Shown in pieces: positions 56,701-64,000 of a stretch of 64,000 bases of DNA. A program made the translations under genes and the position numbers. Location of the stretch: positions 1 to 64,000 of the forward strand of contig JAAYEG010000069.1 of the NCBI GenBank assembly GCA_012728895.1, read 5' to 3'. Below the pieces are notes generated by a model. The model did not search any database and was not told the origin of the DNA. It worked only from the letters and a program-made list of their open reading frames with translations. Source of the stretch: Methanospirillum sp. (GTDB taxonomy: Archaea > Halobacteriota > Methanomicrobia > Methanomicrobiales > Methanospirillaceae). How positions within the stretch are numbered: the first letter of the stretch is position 1; each line of letters starts with the position of its first letter.

Positions 56701-59525
56701 CGGGGGACCACCCGATCGTGCTGGTCCGTGTCGAGGACAAGACGCAGACCGCGTTCGTGAAGCAGGTGATCCAGGCCCATGCGTACTGGCGTCGCAAGGG
56801 GTTGGTGGCCGACCTCCTTTTCTGGAACGAGGACACCTCGGGGTACCGGCAGGAACTCACCGACGATATCATCCGGCAGGTCTCGCTCGGACCGGATCCC
56901 GGCCTGATCGATCGGCCCGGCGGGGTCTTCGTGAGGCGGTTCGACCAGATCCCCGAAGAGGACAGGCTCCTGATGCAGGCTGTTGCCAGGGTGATCCTGG
57001 CCGATCGCGACGGCCCGCTCGTCGAACAGATCGAGCGGGTCCGCTGGATCGATCCCCAGATCCCCCGCCTGGTCCCCCAGCGACAGCGGCCGGAGGTGAA
57101 GACGCTGCCGCCTTCGGGGGGCGCGGTCCTCGATTACTACAACGGTATCGGCGGATTCACGGTGGACGGGCGGGAGTACGTGATCGAGAGCCGATCCGAC
57201 CAGGTGACACCGGCGCCATGGGTCAACGTGCTCGCGAACTCCACCTTCGGGACGGTCGTGAGCGAGAGCGGCGGGTCGTACACCTGGGCCGAGAACGCCC
57301 ACGAGTTCCGGCTCAGCCCGTGGTGGAACGACCCCGTCACGGACAGGACGGGCGAGGCATTCTATCTCCGCGACGAGGAGACCGGGGCGTTCTGGTCGCT
57401 CTCCCCCCTCCCGGCCCGGGGAACAGGGTCGTACGTGGCCCGCCACGGGTTCGGGTACTCGGTCTTCGAGCACGCCGAGGACGGCCTCTCGACCTCGATG
57501 ACGATCCACGTCCCCGTCGACGCGCAGGTGAAGGTCTGGCACGTGCGGGTCAGGAACAGGTCGGGGAGGGCACGGACCGTCTCGATCACCGGGTACATCG
57601 AGTGGGTCCTCGGCTCGCTCCGCCCGGAGACCGCGATGCACGTGGTGACCGAGATCGATCCCGTCACCGGAGCACTCCTGGCCAGGAATTCGTACAGCGC
57701 CGAGTTTTCCGATCGCGTCGCGTTCTTCGACGTGAACGAGCTGACCCGGACGGTCACCTGCGATCGGCACGAGTTTCTGGGCCGGAACGGGACGCTCGTC
57801 CACCCGGCCGCGATGGACCGGATCCGCCTCTCCGGCCGGTCCGGCGCGGGGCTCGACCCGTGCGGTGCGATCCAGGTCTCCGTCGAGCTCGCCGACGGCC
57901 AGGAGAGCGACGTCGTCTTCACGCTCGGTGTCGGGCGTGGGCCTGAAGAGGCGAAGAACCTGGCGAGGCGCTTCCGGGGCATCGCGACGGCCCGCGCGAG
58001 CCTCGAGTCGGTCCGAAAGTACTGGGACTGGACCCTCTCGTCGGTGACGGTCGAGACGCCCGACCGCTCGATAGACCTCCTCGTGAACGGGTGGCTCCTC
58101 TACCAGGTGATCTCCTCGCGGCTCTGGGGCCGCTCCGGGTATTACCAGTCCGGCGGGGCGTTCGGGTTCCGCGACCAGCTCCAGGACGTACTCGCCCTGC
58201 TCCACACGGAGCCCCGCCTGATCCGCATGCACCTGCTGCTCGCGGCCGGCCACCAGTTCGTGGAGGGGGATGTCCAGCACTGGTGGCACCCGCCATCGGA
58301 CCGGGGAGTGCGGACCCGTTGCTCGGACGACTATCTCTGGCTGCCGTTCGCCACCTGCCGGTACGTCCTCTCGACCCGCGATACCGGAGTCCTGTCGGAA
58401 CGCGTCCGCTACCTCGAGGGGCGGCAGCTGAACCCCGACGAGGAGGCGTATTACGACCTGCCGGTCGTCTCGGAACAGCAGGGAACCCTGTACGAGCACT
58501 GCGTCCGGGCGATCGAGTACGGCCTCCGCTTCGGGGCGCACGGCCTGCCCCTGATGGGGTCGGGCGACTGGAACGACGGGATGAACCTGGTGGGCATCCA
58601 GGGCCGTGGAGAGTCGGTCTGGCTCGGATTTTTCCTCTACACCATCCTGATCCAGTTCTCGGGAGTAGCGCGAGCCCGGGGAGACGAACCGTTCGCCGAA
58701 CGCTGCATGGCCGAGGCGGAACACCTGGCGGCAAACCTGGAGCGGGTGGGATGGGACGGCGAGTGGTACCGCCGCGCCTTCTTCGACGACGGCACCCCGC
58801 TCGGCTCCGCCGAGAACGATGAGTGCCGGATCGACTCGGTCGCCCAGTCGTGGGCCGTTCTCTCCGGTGTTGCCGGTTCGGCCCGGGCCCGGTCGGCGAT
58901 GGACGCGGTGGACCGTCACCTGGTCCAGCGCGACGTGGGCCTGATCGCGCTCCTCACACCCCCCTTCGACCACGCAGATCCGTCCCCTGGCTACATCCAA
59001 GGCTATGTCCCGGGCGTTCGTGAGAATGGGGGCCAGTATACCCACGCGGCGATCTGGGCGATAATGGCATTTGCCGCCCTCGGGGACCGCGAGCGGGCCT
59101 GGGAACTGTTCAACCTGATTAACCCGATCCACCACGGGCAGAGCCGGGACGGTGTCGCGGTGTACCGCGTCGAACCCTATGTCCTCGCCGCCGACGTCTA
59201 CGGGGTCGAACCCCACGAGGGCCGGGGCGGCTGGACGTGGATGACGGGTTCGGCCGGGTGGGCCTACCAGCTGCTCGTCGAGTCGCTGATCGGAGTCCGG
59301 TTCGACGCGGATACGCTCCGGTTCGCGCCCTGCCCACCACCGGGATGGGACCGCTTCACGCTCCGCTACCGCTTCAGGGAGACCGTGTACCGCTGCACCA
59401 TCACCGCGAGCGGGACGGGATGCGGGGTCCGGTCGGTCGTTGTCGACGGGGTCGAGCAGCCCGACAGGGCCGTTCACCTGGTCAACGACCTCCGCGAGCA
59501 CGAGGTCGCGGTCCAGCTCGGGTGA
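50721..59525 (+). CDS. giant cyclic beta-1,2-glucan synthase-like protein (GT84/GH94)
   Basis: The 2934-residue protein has the full layout of NdvB/ChvB. An N-terminal helical region (1-410) is followed by membrane helices at about 421-475, a GT84 domain (about 490-800) with YVITLDADTGLPRD (from about 637), EASFIGKGLYDLEAF and HDLIEGSYARVALV, and more membrane helices at about 830-1000. A glycoamylase-like domain (about 1330-1540) has SNGVLPQAHWFALGR. The C-terminal half holds GH94 phosphorylase-type domains with GSGDWNDGMNLVG (D2616, D2619). In bacteria the GT part builds linear beta-1,2-glucan and the GH94 part sets chain length. Start GTG 50721 with GGAGG eight bases before. Confidence 0.92.
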   Translation: MKNGIDSLHRDVTRFRERVAEARSTGSVPRDTQPLRSELLSTEQLSAHAADMAGWYRVDLAGGEDRLLPRLAENEKILVETFSLITAALEKNRRIAPAGEWLLDNFYLVEEQIRTARRHLPLGYSRRLPRLENGPLAGYPRVYFIARELIAHTDGQVELDVLSAFVDAYQSEVPLRLGELWAVPIMLRLALIENLRRVAIRIRADRIDSDCASTWADRMIEVAEKDPKNMILLVAELARSRPRLTSAFVAELARQLRGRSPALSLALTWIEQQLSETSSSIEQMVQLETRAQAADQVSIGNSITSLRTLEGIDWREFVERLSVVERALRSNPQDPYAQMDFATRDRYRHVVERLARSSSLSEEDVALRAMELAVAQRIRLGGADRSAHVGYFLVDRGLPELEREIEYAPSLSERFRRIGRRAPLALFLSGILLIASAITVLGAVSAALGGLPLAVFPLFVTVLFLAASQTAVSLVNWMVMVTAKPKILPRLDFETGVPIECRTLVVVPTVISSPDDVDRLLEMLEVRYLGNRDPQLSFALLTDLPGADAGVMPGDEALIARAVAGTEELNSRHVASGRSPFLLLHRPRRWNPREGRFMGFERKRGAIEDLNRLLIEGKTEPFEVIVGDLEFLAGTRYVITLDADTGLPRDAARKLIGTAAHPLNRPVVDTDLGRVVEGYGVLQPRIGLSLTDAARSMYVRIFGDEPGIDPYTRAVSDVYQDLFKEASFIGKGLYDLEAFGATLGERFPENRVLSHDLIEGSYARVALVTDVVLFEDSPSRYLPDISRRHRWIRGDWQIGSWSLPLVPGPDGGRRRNTLSALSRWKVLDNLRRSLVAPAELVLLLLAWLLLPAPVAWTGAVAALVFAPPVITFLYRLVQVPQDQSLRLHLQDMARSLRRSFARPVLSFIFLPFEAGVAADAVLKTLFRLLVTRRHLLEWTTSRDAGRTVHALVGHYRRMWPSVALGTVSGVLVGLLRPEALPATIPIVGLWVASPAVAWYLSTPLIPVVPVLEADEIRFLRSVARRTWRYFEVFVGPEENWLPPDNYQEIPVERTAHRTSPTDIGLALLSTLGALDLGYLSPRRCAERLEQSFETMTRLERYEGHLLNWYDTVTLSPLNPHYVSTVDSGNLIGLLITLRSGVAELARTPILPESALDGLLDTVRELRGAVRDAESDHDEATYVSPSVSARIAALEELLAVPTLSFADRFSVLARCSDEAARIAGDLRTNSDEEVRWWALALDVGSHDLTEYVDDLLGWWSVIRRDPGFLDRLETVGSDEVQAVRSILDDFDEEPPSLIRVRQLHADLLPSIDRLLTRMMGSGWDSGDGRADGRALMQARELLRHADAVAAQILNQLDRIGSYASDFIRVEGDFLYDSARDLLAIGYTVSDMRRDASFYDLLASEARLASFVGISNGVLPQAHWFALGRQLTTSGSGPLLLSWSGSMFEYLMPLLVMPSYPETLLDQTCRTAVHRQIEYGRLRGVPWGISESGYNLTDANLNYQYRAFGVPGLGLKRGLGDDLVVAPYATALALLVMPVEATGNLRKMADAGFFGRYGFYEAADYTPSRVSRGQKYSLVRSFMVHHQGMTLLSLVALLRDRPMQRRFTGVPEVRATDLLLQERIPKVTPFYPHAVEMDGLLRRGGEGETMMRIYSTPDLPRPEVHLLSNGRYHVMINNAGSGYSRWRDHEVTRWREDPVADGHGIFCYVRDLENGSVWSTCFQPTLRTSGHYEVIFQQSRAEFRRRDEDLDIHTECMVSPEDDLELRRIRIMNRSWRTRQIELTSYAEVVIAPSGHDAAHPAFSNLFVTTSLLRDRNAILATRRPRSGGERPPWLVHMMVVDAPLVRPTSFETDRVRFIGRGRSLASPAAMDDSAPLSDTEGSVLDPIVSMRCSFEIKPHETVTVHMYLGVGEDRDEAIGLVEKYQDRRMGDRVAELAWTHAQVTLRQLNATELDARVFARLASPIIYPNPARRAVPEIIARNRRGQSGLWGFGISGDHPIVLVRVEDKTQTAFVKQVIQAHAYWRRKGLVADLLFWNEDTSGYRQELTDDIIRQVSLGPDPGLIDRPGGVFVRRFDQIPEEDRLLMQAVARVILADRDGPLVEQIERVRWIDPQIPRLVPQRQRPEVKTLPPSGGAVLDYYNGIGGFTVDGREYVIESRSDQVTPAPWVNVLANSTFGTVVSESGGSYTWAENAHEFRLSPWWNDPVTDRTGEAFYLRDEETGAFWSLSPLPARGTGSYVARHGFGYSVFEHAEDGLSTSMTIHVPVDAQVKVWHVRVRNRSGRARTVSITGYIEWVLGSLRPETAMHVVTEIDPVTGALLARNSYSAEFSDRVAFFDVNELTRTVTCDRHEFLGRNGTLVHPAAMDRIRLSGRSGAGLDPCGAIQVSVELADGQESDVVFTLGVGRGPEEAKNLARRFRGIATARASLESVRKYWDWTLSSVTVETPDRSIDLLVNGWLLYQVISSRLWGRSGYYQSGGAFGFRDQLQDVLALLHTEPRLIRMHLLLAAGHQFVEGDVQHWWHPPSDRGVRTRCSDDYLWLPFATCRYVLSTRDTGVLSERVRYLEGRQLNPDEEAYYDLPVVSEQQGTLYEHCVRAIEYGLRFGAHGLPLMGSGDWNDGMNLVGIQGRGESVWLGFFLYTILIQFSGVARARGDEPFAERCMAEAEHLAANLERVGWDGEWYRRAFFDDGTPLGSAENDECRIDSVAQSWAVLSGVAGSARARSAMDAVDRHLVQRDVGLIALLTPPFDHADPSPGYIQGYVPGVRENGGQYTHAAIWAIMAFAALGDRERAWELFNLINPIHHGQSRDGVAVYRVEPYVLAADVYGVEPHEGRGGWTWMTGSAGWAYQLLVESLIGVRFDADTLRFAPCPPPGWDRFTLRYRFRETVYRCTITASGTGCGVRSVVVDGVEQPDRAVHLVNDLREHEVAVQLG

Positions 59526-61252
59526 CCCGATCAGAGAAAGCGCCGCCGGGGGCCCGGGTCGCGCCGGCACCAGGTATGCCTGCCACCGCAAGGTCTCCCG
59601 CCGCGTCGTCGGCGCGAGATCCCGGCGGTCCCGGTTCGGAAGCACGCGGTCTCTTTGAAGCCGGATGAAGCCTCTCTCCCCCTGACTCCAGGACTTCCCG
59701 GGAAGATGACTCCTCTGCTGGGGGAAACCCCCCGGTCCTCCAACCCCCTGAGCACCAGCTGCACCAACAGCTCCCGGTAGGATGCCATGGGCTTCCGTCG
59801 CCCTCTTCTCCTGCAACCTCCTCCCCCCCCTCCAACCGTCCCCCGGGCATCCCCACTCGAGATCCATGGCCCAGGAGCACGGTCTTCCCCACGCCGGCGG
59901 GTATGGCGCGCAGCACCACGCGACCCGCTCCCTCGAGACTCCGCCGGAGCGGGTTCCGAGTCTATCCCCGGTGCGGCAACTTCTCGCCAATCTCTCCATG
60001 GAGAACTCCGGACGCAGGAGAACAGCCGTTCCATACCACGTGGCACCCCTCCTTCCCGGCGCCCGAGGTGGTGCATGCCGGCCCCGTCGTTCTCGCGAAC
60101 GGGCGGTTCGCCGGGGTGGTCCGGGCCAGCGAGGGTTCGCATCGTCCGGAGGTGCTGGACGACCTCTGCCGGCGATCTCTCTCCGTGCGCGACGGTGTGT
60201 ACGATCACCTGGAACCGCGAGGTGACCCCGGCGTTCCGTCCCCAAACGGAGGGGCACCCCCATGGACGCGAGTGTCATCCGGTCCTCGTACGCCGAAAAC
60301 TCCGGGCCGGCCCGGGAAACCGGGCACGCTGGCTCGACCCCGGGCACCCCGCACGCACGGCCCCCACCGCTCCCGCATCCGGTGAAAAATTCCCCATCGC
60401 ACTCGCGAGCGACGGTCCACCTCCAGGGCGGGTCGGAACCGCTGTCCGACGAGCCGGTCACCCGGGCAGGGCCCCGCTTACCCGATGGGCGGCATCCATG
60501 CGATCCCAGCGATGGGAGCACGCGGAAGGCACGGGTCGGGGAGATCCCGGTTCTGTCGCGGACGGTGTACCGCGGAGTCACGGAGAGACCACGAGACGTG
60601 CCGATCTCGATGCGCCTGCGAGTCACCGTGCCCGATGGGCAACACGGTATCACCCCGAATCATGACACGATCTCGGGTGATCCGCCACCCCCTTACTCTT
60701 CCTTCCTTTTTTCGGGAGAGCCAGGGTGTTCCTGCCCCCGACCCGGTTACCGCCCGTGACGACCGGGCCCGGGCCATCGCGATGCGTGGGTTCCGGTCGG
60801 GTCGATCTCGGCCGTTCACCGGGAAACGCCGCGATCGTCCCGGGAGCTGGTGAAGCAGAGTCACGGTCCCGGGCACGGAAGGCCGTTCGGAAGCGGGGGC
60901 CGCCGATGGAGGGATGATGCCAGGATGATCGCCTGCGACCTCACCTCCCGAAGTCGCGACGAGCCAACTCCAGCTGCCGATCCCGATGAGAGCAGGAGAC
61001 GCGCACCTGCCGGCTTGGTCGGGAAGACCTCCTCGTTCCGGTCATGGGTCTGCCCTGCCAGGGGCCTGATGGGGGACCGCCCGGATCGGTCCCAGGAGCC
61101 ACCCGTCACCCGGTCACCCCTTCGATCATGGCGAGCGGGACAGACCGCGTCTCACTTTTTTCCTCCGATTGCCCCTCCTTCCATGCCATTTCGCCCCCAT
61201 AAAACTCAGGGGATCACATTATTGACCTCCGAACCCCAATATCAGTGAGACT
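59526..61252. other. 1.7-kb region without supported genes, possibly decayed
   Basis: Open frames occur on both strands but are Pro/Arg-rich, lack ribosome-binding sites and do not show conserved motifs. A plus-strand stretch at about 60020-60215 reads SFPAPEVVHAGPVVLANGRF and continues for some 45 residues in a way that recalls a Cache-type sensor domain; the similarity is weak. The last 60 bases are AT-richer and probably hold the promoter of the family-2 glycosyltransferase gene. Confidence 0.45.
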
Positions 61253-62191
61253 ATGCCGACGGTACTGGACGCTCCGACTGTCAGTGTCGTGCTCCCGACG
61301 TACAACCGCGCGCCACTCCTGCCCAGGGCTATCGAGAGCGTGCTCGTCCAGACCTGGACCGACTTTGAGCTGATCGTCGTCGATGACGGTTCGAGCGACG
61401 ACACGGCGTCCGTCATGGCCTCTTTCACCGACGCGCGGGTCCGGTACGTCCGTTACGAGGAGAACCGCGGGGCGAACCACGCCAGGAACGTCGGCATCCG
61501 CGAGGCGAGGGGCCGGTACATCGCCTTCCAAGACTCGGACGACGACTGGTTCCCCGAGAAGCTCAAGAAGAACATGGCCGTCTTCACCTCGTCCGGCCCG
61601 GAGGTCGGTGTCGTCTACTCGGGGTACTGGAAGTATGTCGATTCGCACGAGAACCGGATCTACATCCCGCTCCCCTGGGTGAAGCGGCGCGACGGCTGGA
61701 TCCATGAAGAGCTGCTCCGCAACAACTTCGTGACCACCCAGGCGGCAGTCGTCCGGCGCGAGTGTTTCGAGACGTCGGGGTTCTGGCTCGAGGGCCTTCC
61801 CGGCAAGCAGGAGTGGGAGCTCTTTCTCAGGATCTCGCGGGACTACCAGTTCCGGTTCATCGACGAACCGCTCCTCAACTCGCGCTTCACCGAGGGCGGC
61901 ATCTCCAACAACTGCCTGGGCATCTACCACTCGATGGAGCGGATCCTCGAGCTCCACCAGGACGAGTTCGCGGACCACCCCGCGATCCTCGCCGAGCACT
62001 ACGTCCGTCTCGGCCTCCAGTATGCGCAGGCAGGCGAGTTCGAGAAGGGCCGGGACTACCTCCGCCGGGGAGCGAACCTGCAGCCCGGCAACTGGAAGTA
62101 CCAGGCAGCGGCCTTTGCGTCGACGTTCGGCCCGGGGATCTTCAACCGCCTTGCCGACGCCTACCTCGCGCGCGACGCCCAGGTCGTCTAG
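61253..62191 (+). CDS. glycosyltransferase family 2 protein
   Basis: The 312-residue GT-A enzyme has VSVVLPTYNRAPLLPRAIES at the N-terminus, VVDDGSSDDT for the nucleotide and AFQDSDDDWFP as the DxD-containing metal site. Residues about 240-290 look TPR-like (LAEHYVRLGLQYAQAGEFEK), and no membrane helix is present. It would transfer a sugar to a lipid, protein or glycan acceptor. The ATG at 61253 is the first after an AT-richer spacer. Its stop shares a base with the next gene's GTG (TAGTG). Confidence 0.9.
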   Translation: MPTVLDAPTVSVVLPTYNRAPLLPRAIESVLVQTWTDFELIVVDDGSSDDTASVMASFTDARVRYVRYEENRGANHARNVGIREARGRYIAFQDSDDDWFPEKLKKNMAVFTSSGPEVGVVYSGYWKYVDSHENRIYIPLPWVKRRDGWIHEELLRNNFVTTQAAVVRRECFETSGFWLEGLPGKQEWELFLRISRDYQFRFIDEPLLNSRFTEGGISNNCLGIYHSMERILELHQDEFADHPAILAEHYVRLGLQYAQAGEFEKGRDYLRRGANLQPGNWKYQAAAFASTFGPGIFNRLADAYLARDAQVV

Positions 62192-63507
62192 TGGCCGGGA
62201 TGACCGGCGGATCCGAACCGTCCGCGCCCGGCGATCTCAGGCGTTTCTTCTCGTTCCTCGACGAGGGTCGCCTGCCCGCCGCACTCGAGGCGCTGATAGA
62301 GGGGTATATCCAGGTGAAGACCGGAAAACCGTTCGGCGACCCCATGGTCCTCGCGCGGCTCAGGCGGGCTATCGTGGCACAGAAGCGCGTCTACTGGAGA
62401 TCCGGCACCGATCGGAGCATCTCGTACCGCTCCGGCTACTCGGTCCTCGCCTACCTGGCGTACCAGTTTCCGGTCTATTACTTCCAGTCCTGCCGCATCC
62501 TCGGACAGATGGCCTCCCGGGGTGAGCTCGCCGGGGAGATCCGGGCTGTGGACCTCGGCACCGGGCCCGGGGTGATCCCACTGGCGTTGATCACGCTCGC
62601 GCGGTACCTCCCCGGGTTCTCTGCCGGGGTACTGGCGGTCGAGCCCTCCGCAGAGCATCGCGAAGCCTTTGACTACCTGGTCAACGGTTTCACCGAGCCC
62701 GGCGACACCGTCCGCGTGCGCTCCGTCCTCGCCGCCGACGCCAGGACCGTCCCCGACGAGCAGATCCCCGCAGGGATCGACCTCCTGGTTCTCTCGAACG
62801 TGCTGAACGAGCTCCCCGGCGACGCTGCGACCCGCTCCCGGTTCGTCATGCGCTGGCTCACGCACCTCGGCGAGGAGGGGACGGCCCTCCTGGTCGAGCC
62901 GGCCGACCTCAGGAACTCGACCGCGCTGCGCGAAGTCCAGCGCGAGCTGGTCCGGGAAGGGTTCCACGTCCACCACCCGTGCCGGTCCGTCTGGGGTTCC
63001 ACCTGTGGTCCGGTCCCGTGCTGGTCGTTCGAGGAAGCACCTCCAGTCCGGGAGACACGGCTCCAGGAAGCGCTCGCCGCCGGCTCGCTGGAGCCGTTCC
63101 GGTACCGCAACACGGACATCAAGTTCTCTTCCGCCGTCCTCCGGCGAGCGCCCCCGCCCAGGATCCCGTGCCAAGGTCTCGATCGCAGGCGCCTCTCCCC
63201 GCTCTCCCAGCTCCCCCGGCACCTCGGACGCCGGATCGCGTGCCTGGCGTCCGTGATGTCGGGAGAGCTCGGGGATTATAGGTCGCATGTGCGGAAGCTC
63301 TGCGACGGCACGGCACGCAGTCCGGTCTTCGCAGTCCTCCCGGCGTTCCATGTCACCCCGGAGAACCGGGCGGTACTCGACGCGCCCTACGGGACGGTCC
63401 TCCACCTGCGCGGCGTGCTGGTGCGCAGGAATCCCAGGACCAGGGCCTTCAACCTGCTCGTCAGCCGCGTCTCGACCGCCGCGCCCTGCAGGGAACAGCA
63501 ACTCTGA
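62191..63507 (+). CDS. Rsm22-family ribosomal small-subunit methyltransferase-like protein
   Basis: The 438-residue protein has a class I methyltransferase core with IRAVDLGTGPGVIPLALI (motif I) and DLLVLSNVLNELPGD. Rsm22/METTL17 proteins associate with the small ribosomal subunit. A cysteine set in HPCRSVWGSTCGPVPCWSF plus a fourth Cys about 50 residues later (RIPCQG) resembles the Fe-S site reported for METTL17, though spacings differ. The GTG at 62191 overlaps the upstream stop (TAGTG) with AGGT six bases before it; an ATG at 62200 is an alternative. Methyltransferase target is inferred from family. Confidence 0.82.
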   Translation: MAGMTGGSEPSAPGDLRRFFSFLDEGRLPAALEALIEGYIQVKTGKPFGDPMVLARLRRAIVAQKRVYWRSGTDRSISYRSGYSVLAYLAYQFPVYYFQSCRILGQMASRGELAGEIRAVDLGTGPGVIPLALITLARYLPGFSAGVLAVEPSAEHREAFDYLVNGFTEPGDTVRVRSVLAADARTVPDEQIPAGIDLLVLSNVLNELPGDAATRSRFVMRWLTHLGEEGTALLVEPADLRNSTALREVQRELVREGFHVHHPCRSVWGSTCGPVPCWSFEEAPPVRETRLQEALAAGSLEPFRYRNTDIKFSSAVLRRAPPPRIPCQGLDRRRLSPLSQLPRHLGRRIACLASVMSGELGDYRSHVRKLCDGTARSPVFAVLPAFHVTPENRAVLDAPYGTVLHLRGVLVRRNPRTRAFNLLVSRVSTAAPCREQQL

Positions 63508-63534
63508 AGTCCCGCCCCGCCGAGATACCTGTCG

Positions 63535-64000
63535 ATGGTGATCCACTCCCTCGTTCTCCGGAACTTCCGCTCCTTTCGCGACACGGAGCTCCGGCTCCGT
63601 CCTTTCGTCCTGCTCATCGGGAGGAACGCGGCCGGCAAATCGAACCTTATCCACGGGTTCACCTTCCTTCGCGACATCGCCCGGTCCGGTCTCGCGAACT
63701 CGATCTCACGCCAGGGCGGGCTCACCTACCTCCAGAACGCTGCACTCGCCTGCGGGAGGAACCTCGAGGTCGAGGTCGAGCTCACCCTGCCAACCGTCGA
63801 ATCGGAACTCGCGCTCCCGGACGGCCGGCAGCTCGGGATCAGGCCCGGGGTGTGCACCTATTCGTTCGCTCTCGCGTGCAATGAACGCCCGGAGGTACGA
63901 AAGGACCGGTTCCTCATGAACTTCACGGTGACGGCGCCCGACGGGGGACCTGTCTCGGGATCGGTGGAACTCGTCCACGTGGGAGACCGCGTCCAGTACG
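63535..64000 (+). CDS. AAA-family ATPase of the RecF/AAA_21 type (5' part, runs off the window)
   Basis: The visible 155 residues begin MVIHSLVLRNFRSFRDTEL, the typical opening of RecF/SMC-like ATPases, with the Walker A motif LLIGRNAAGKSNLI at about residues 27-40. Later motifs (Walker B, signature) would lie beyond the window. Such proteins include DNA-repair factors and parts of nuclease-linked defence systems; the downstream gene would decide. The ATG at 63535 lies 27 bases after the Rsm22-like gene and has no strong ribosome-binding site. Confidence 0.88.
   Translation, partial: MVIHSLVLRNFRSFRDTELRLRPFVLLIGRNAAGKSNLIHGFTFLRDIARSGLANSISRQGGLTYLQNAALACGRNLEVEVELTLPTVESELALPDGRQLGIRPGVCTYSFALACNERPEVRKDRFLMNFTVTAPDGGPVSGSVELVHVGDRVQY

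Noticed and set aside
59482-59919. Minus-strand frame with a P-loop-like AGVGKTVLL
   Set aside because: The single motif is isolated in Gly/Ser/Arg-rich low-complexity sequence, without other ATPase blocks or a start signal.
55257-60653. Minus-strand open frame of about 1800 residues opposite the glucan synthase
   Set aside because: It is a shadow of GC-rich codon use on the other strand: Arg/Pro/Asp/Gly-rich, no motif, and the plus-strand gene is unmistakable.

Overview
This is a GC-rich archaeal chromosome segment, most likely from a methanogen of the order Methanomicrobiales. The archaeal signs are: DNA topoisomerase VI (top6B/top6A); an RNA polymerase with both large subunits split (B'', B', A', A'') in the order rpoH-rpoB2-rpoB1-rpoA1-rpoA2-rpl30e-nusA; an archaeal NMN adenylyltransferase; a tRNA-Lys gene without encoded CCA; a roadblock/response-regulator pair; and TATA-type promoters. 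Assignment to the order rests on remembered gene style, not on a search.

Layout. 0-0.1 kb is the tail of an insertion-sequence transposase. 0.2-3.7 kb holds small zinc and membrane proteins, a coiled-coil protein and an overlapping larB-nadM pair. 3.7-7.9 kb is a tightly overlapping hisS-top6B-top6A run. 7.9-20.7 kb is a surface-glycan locus: sugar-nucleotide enzymes, four family-4-like glycosyltransferases, an asparagine-synthase-type amidotransferase, an AT-rich methyltransferase, a flippase and a UDP-GlcNAc 2-epimerase. 20.8-29.4 kb has a YyaL/DUF255 thioredoxin-fold protein, a PAS histidine kinase, divergent repair genes (uvsE and a cysteine-free MutY-like glycosylase), a CBS-ParB-like protein and a sugar nucleotidyltransferase with a hexapeptide tail. 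29.7-34.5 kb has a 1189-residue helical-repeat protein of unknown role, acylphosphatase, and a stand-alone Cas1-like protein without a CRISPR array. 34.5-42.9 kb is the transcription operon and tRNA-Lys. 43-50.6 kb has the regulator pair, a methyltransferase, a CDF transporter fused to a NifX-like domain, a hidden 52-residue zinc-ribbon gene, a bacterial-type glutamate dehydrogenase and an Mrp/NBP35 ATPase. 50.7-59.5 kb is one 2934-residue cyclic beta-1,2-glucan synthase-like gene. 59.5-61.25 kb seems empty or decayed. 61.25-64 kb has a family-2 glycosyltransferase, an Rsm22-type methyltransferase and the start of an AAA ATPase.

How the genes fit together. The glycan locus can make nucleotide sugars, assemble, amidate and methylate a glycan, and flip it outward; it probably serves the S-layer or other surface glycans. 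NadM can make the dinucleotide that LarB consumes in nickel-pincer cofactor synthesis. The Mrp ATPase, the NifX-tailed CDF transporter and the zinc-ribbon gene within about 5 kb suggest a metal or Fe-S handling neighbourhood.

Most unusual observations: (1) a Cas1 homologue lacking two expected catalytic residues, placed directly behind the RNA polymerase-L30e-NusA operon; (2) two essential genes, top6B and rpoB2, whose conserved N-termini can start only at CTG; (3) a UDP-GlcNAc epimerase whose stop appears lost at a T7 tract, so that it runs about 390 nt antisense into the flippase gene; (4) a giant cyclic-glucan-synthase-like enzyme in an archaeon; (5) a short zinc-ribbon gene in an apparently empty spacer.
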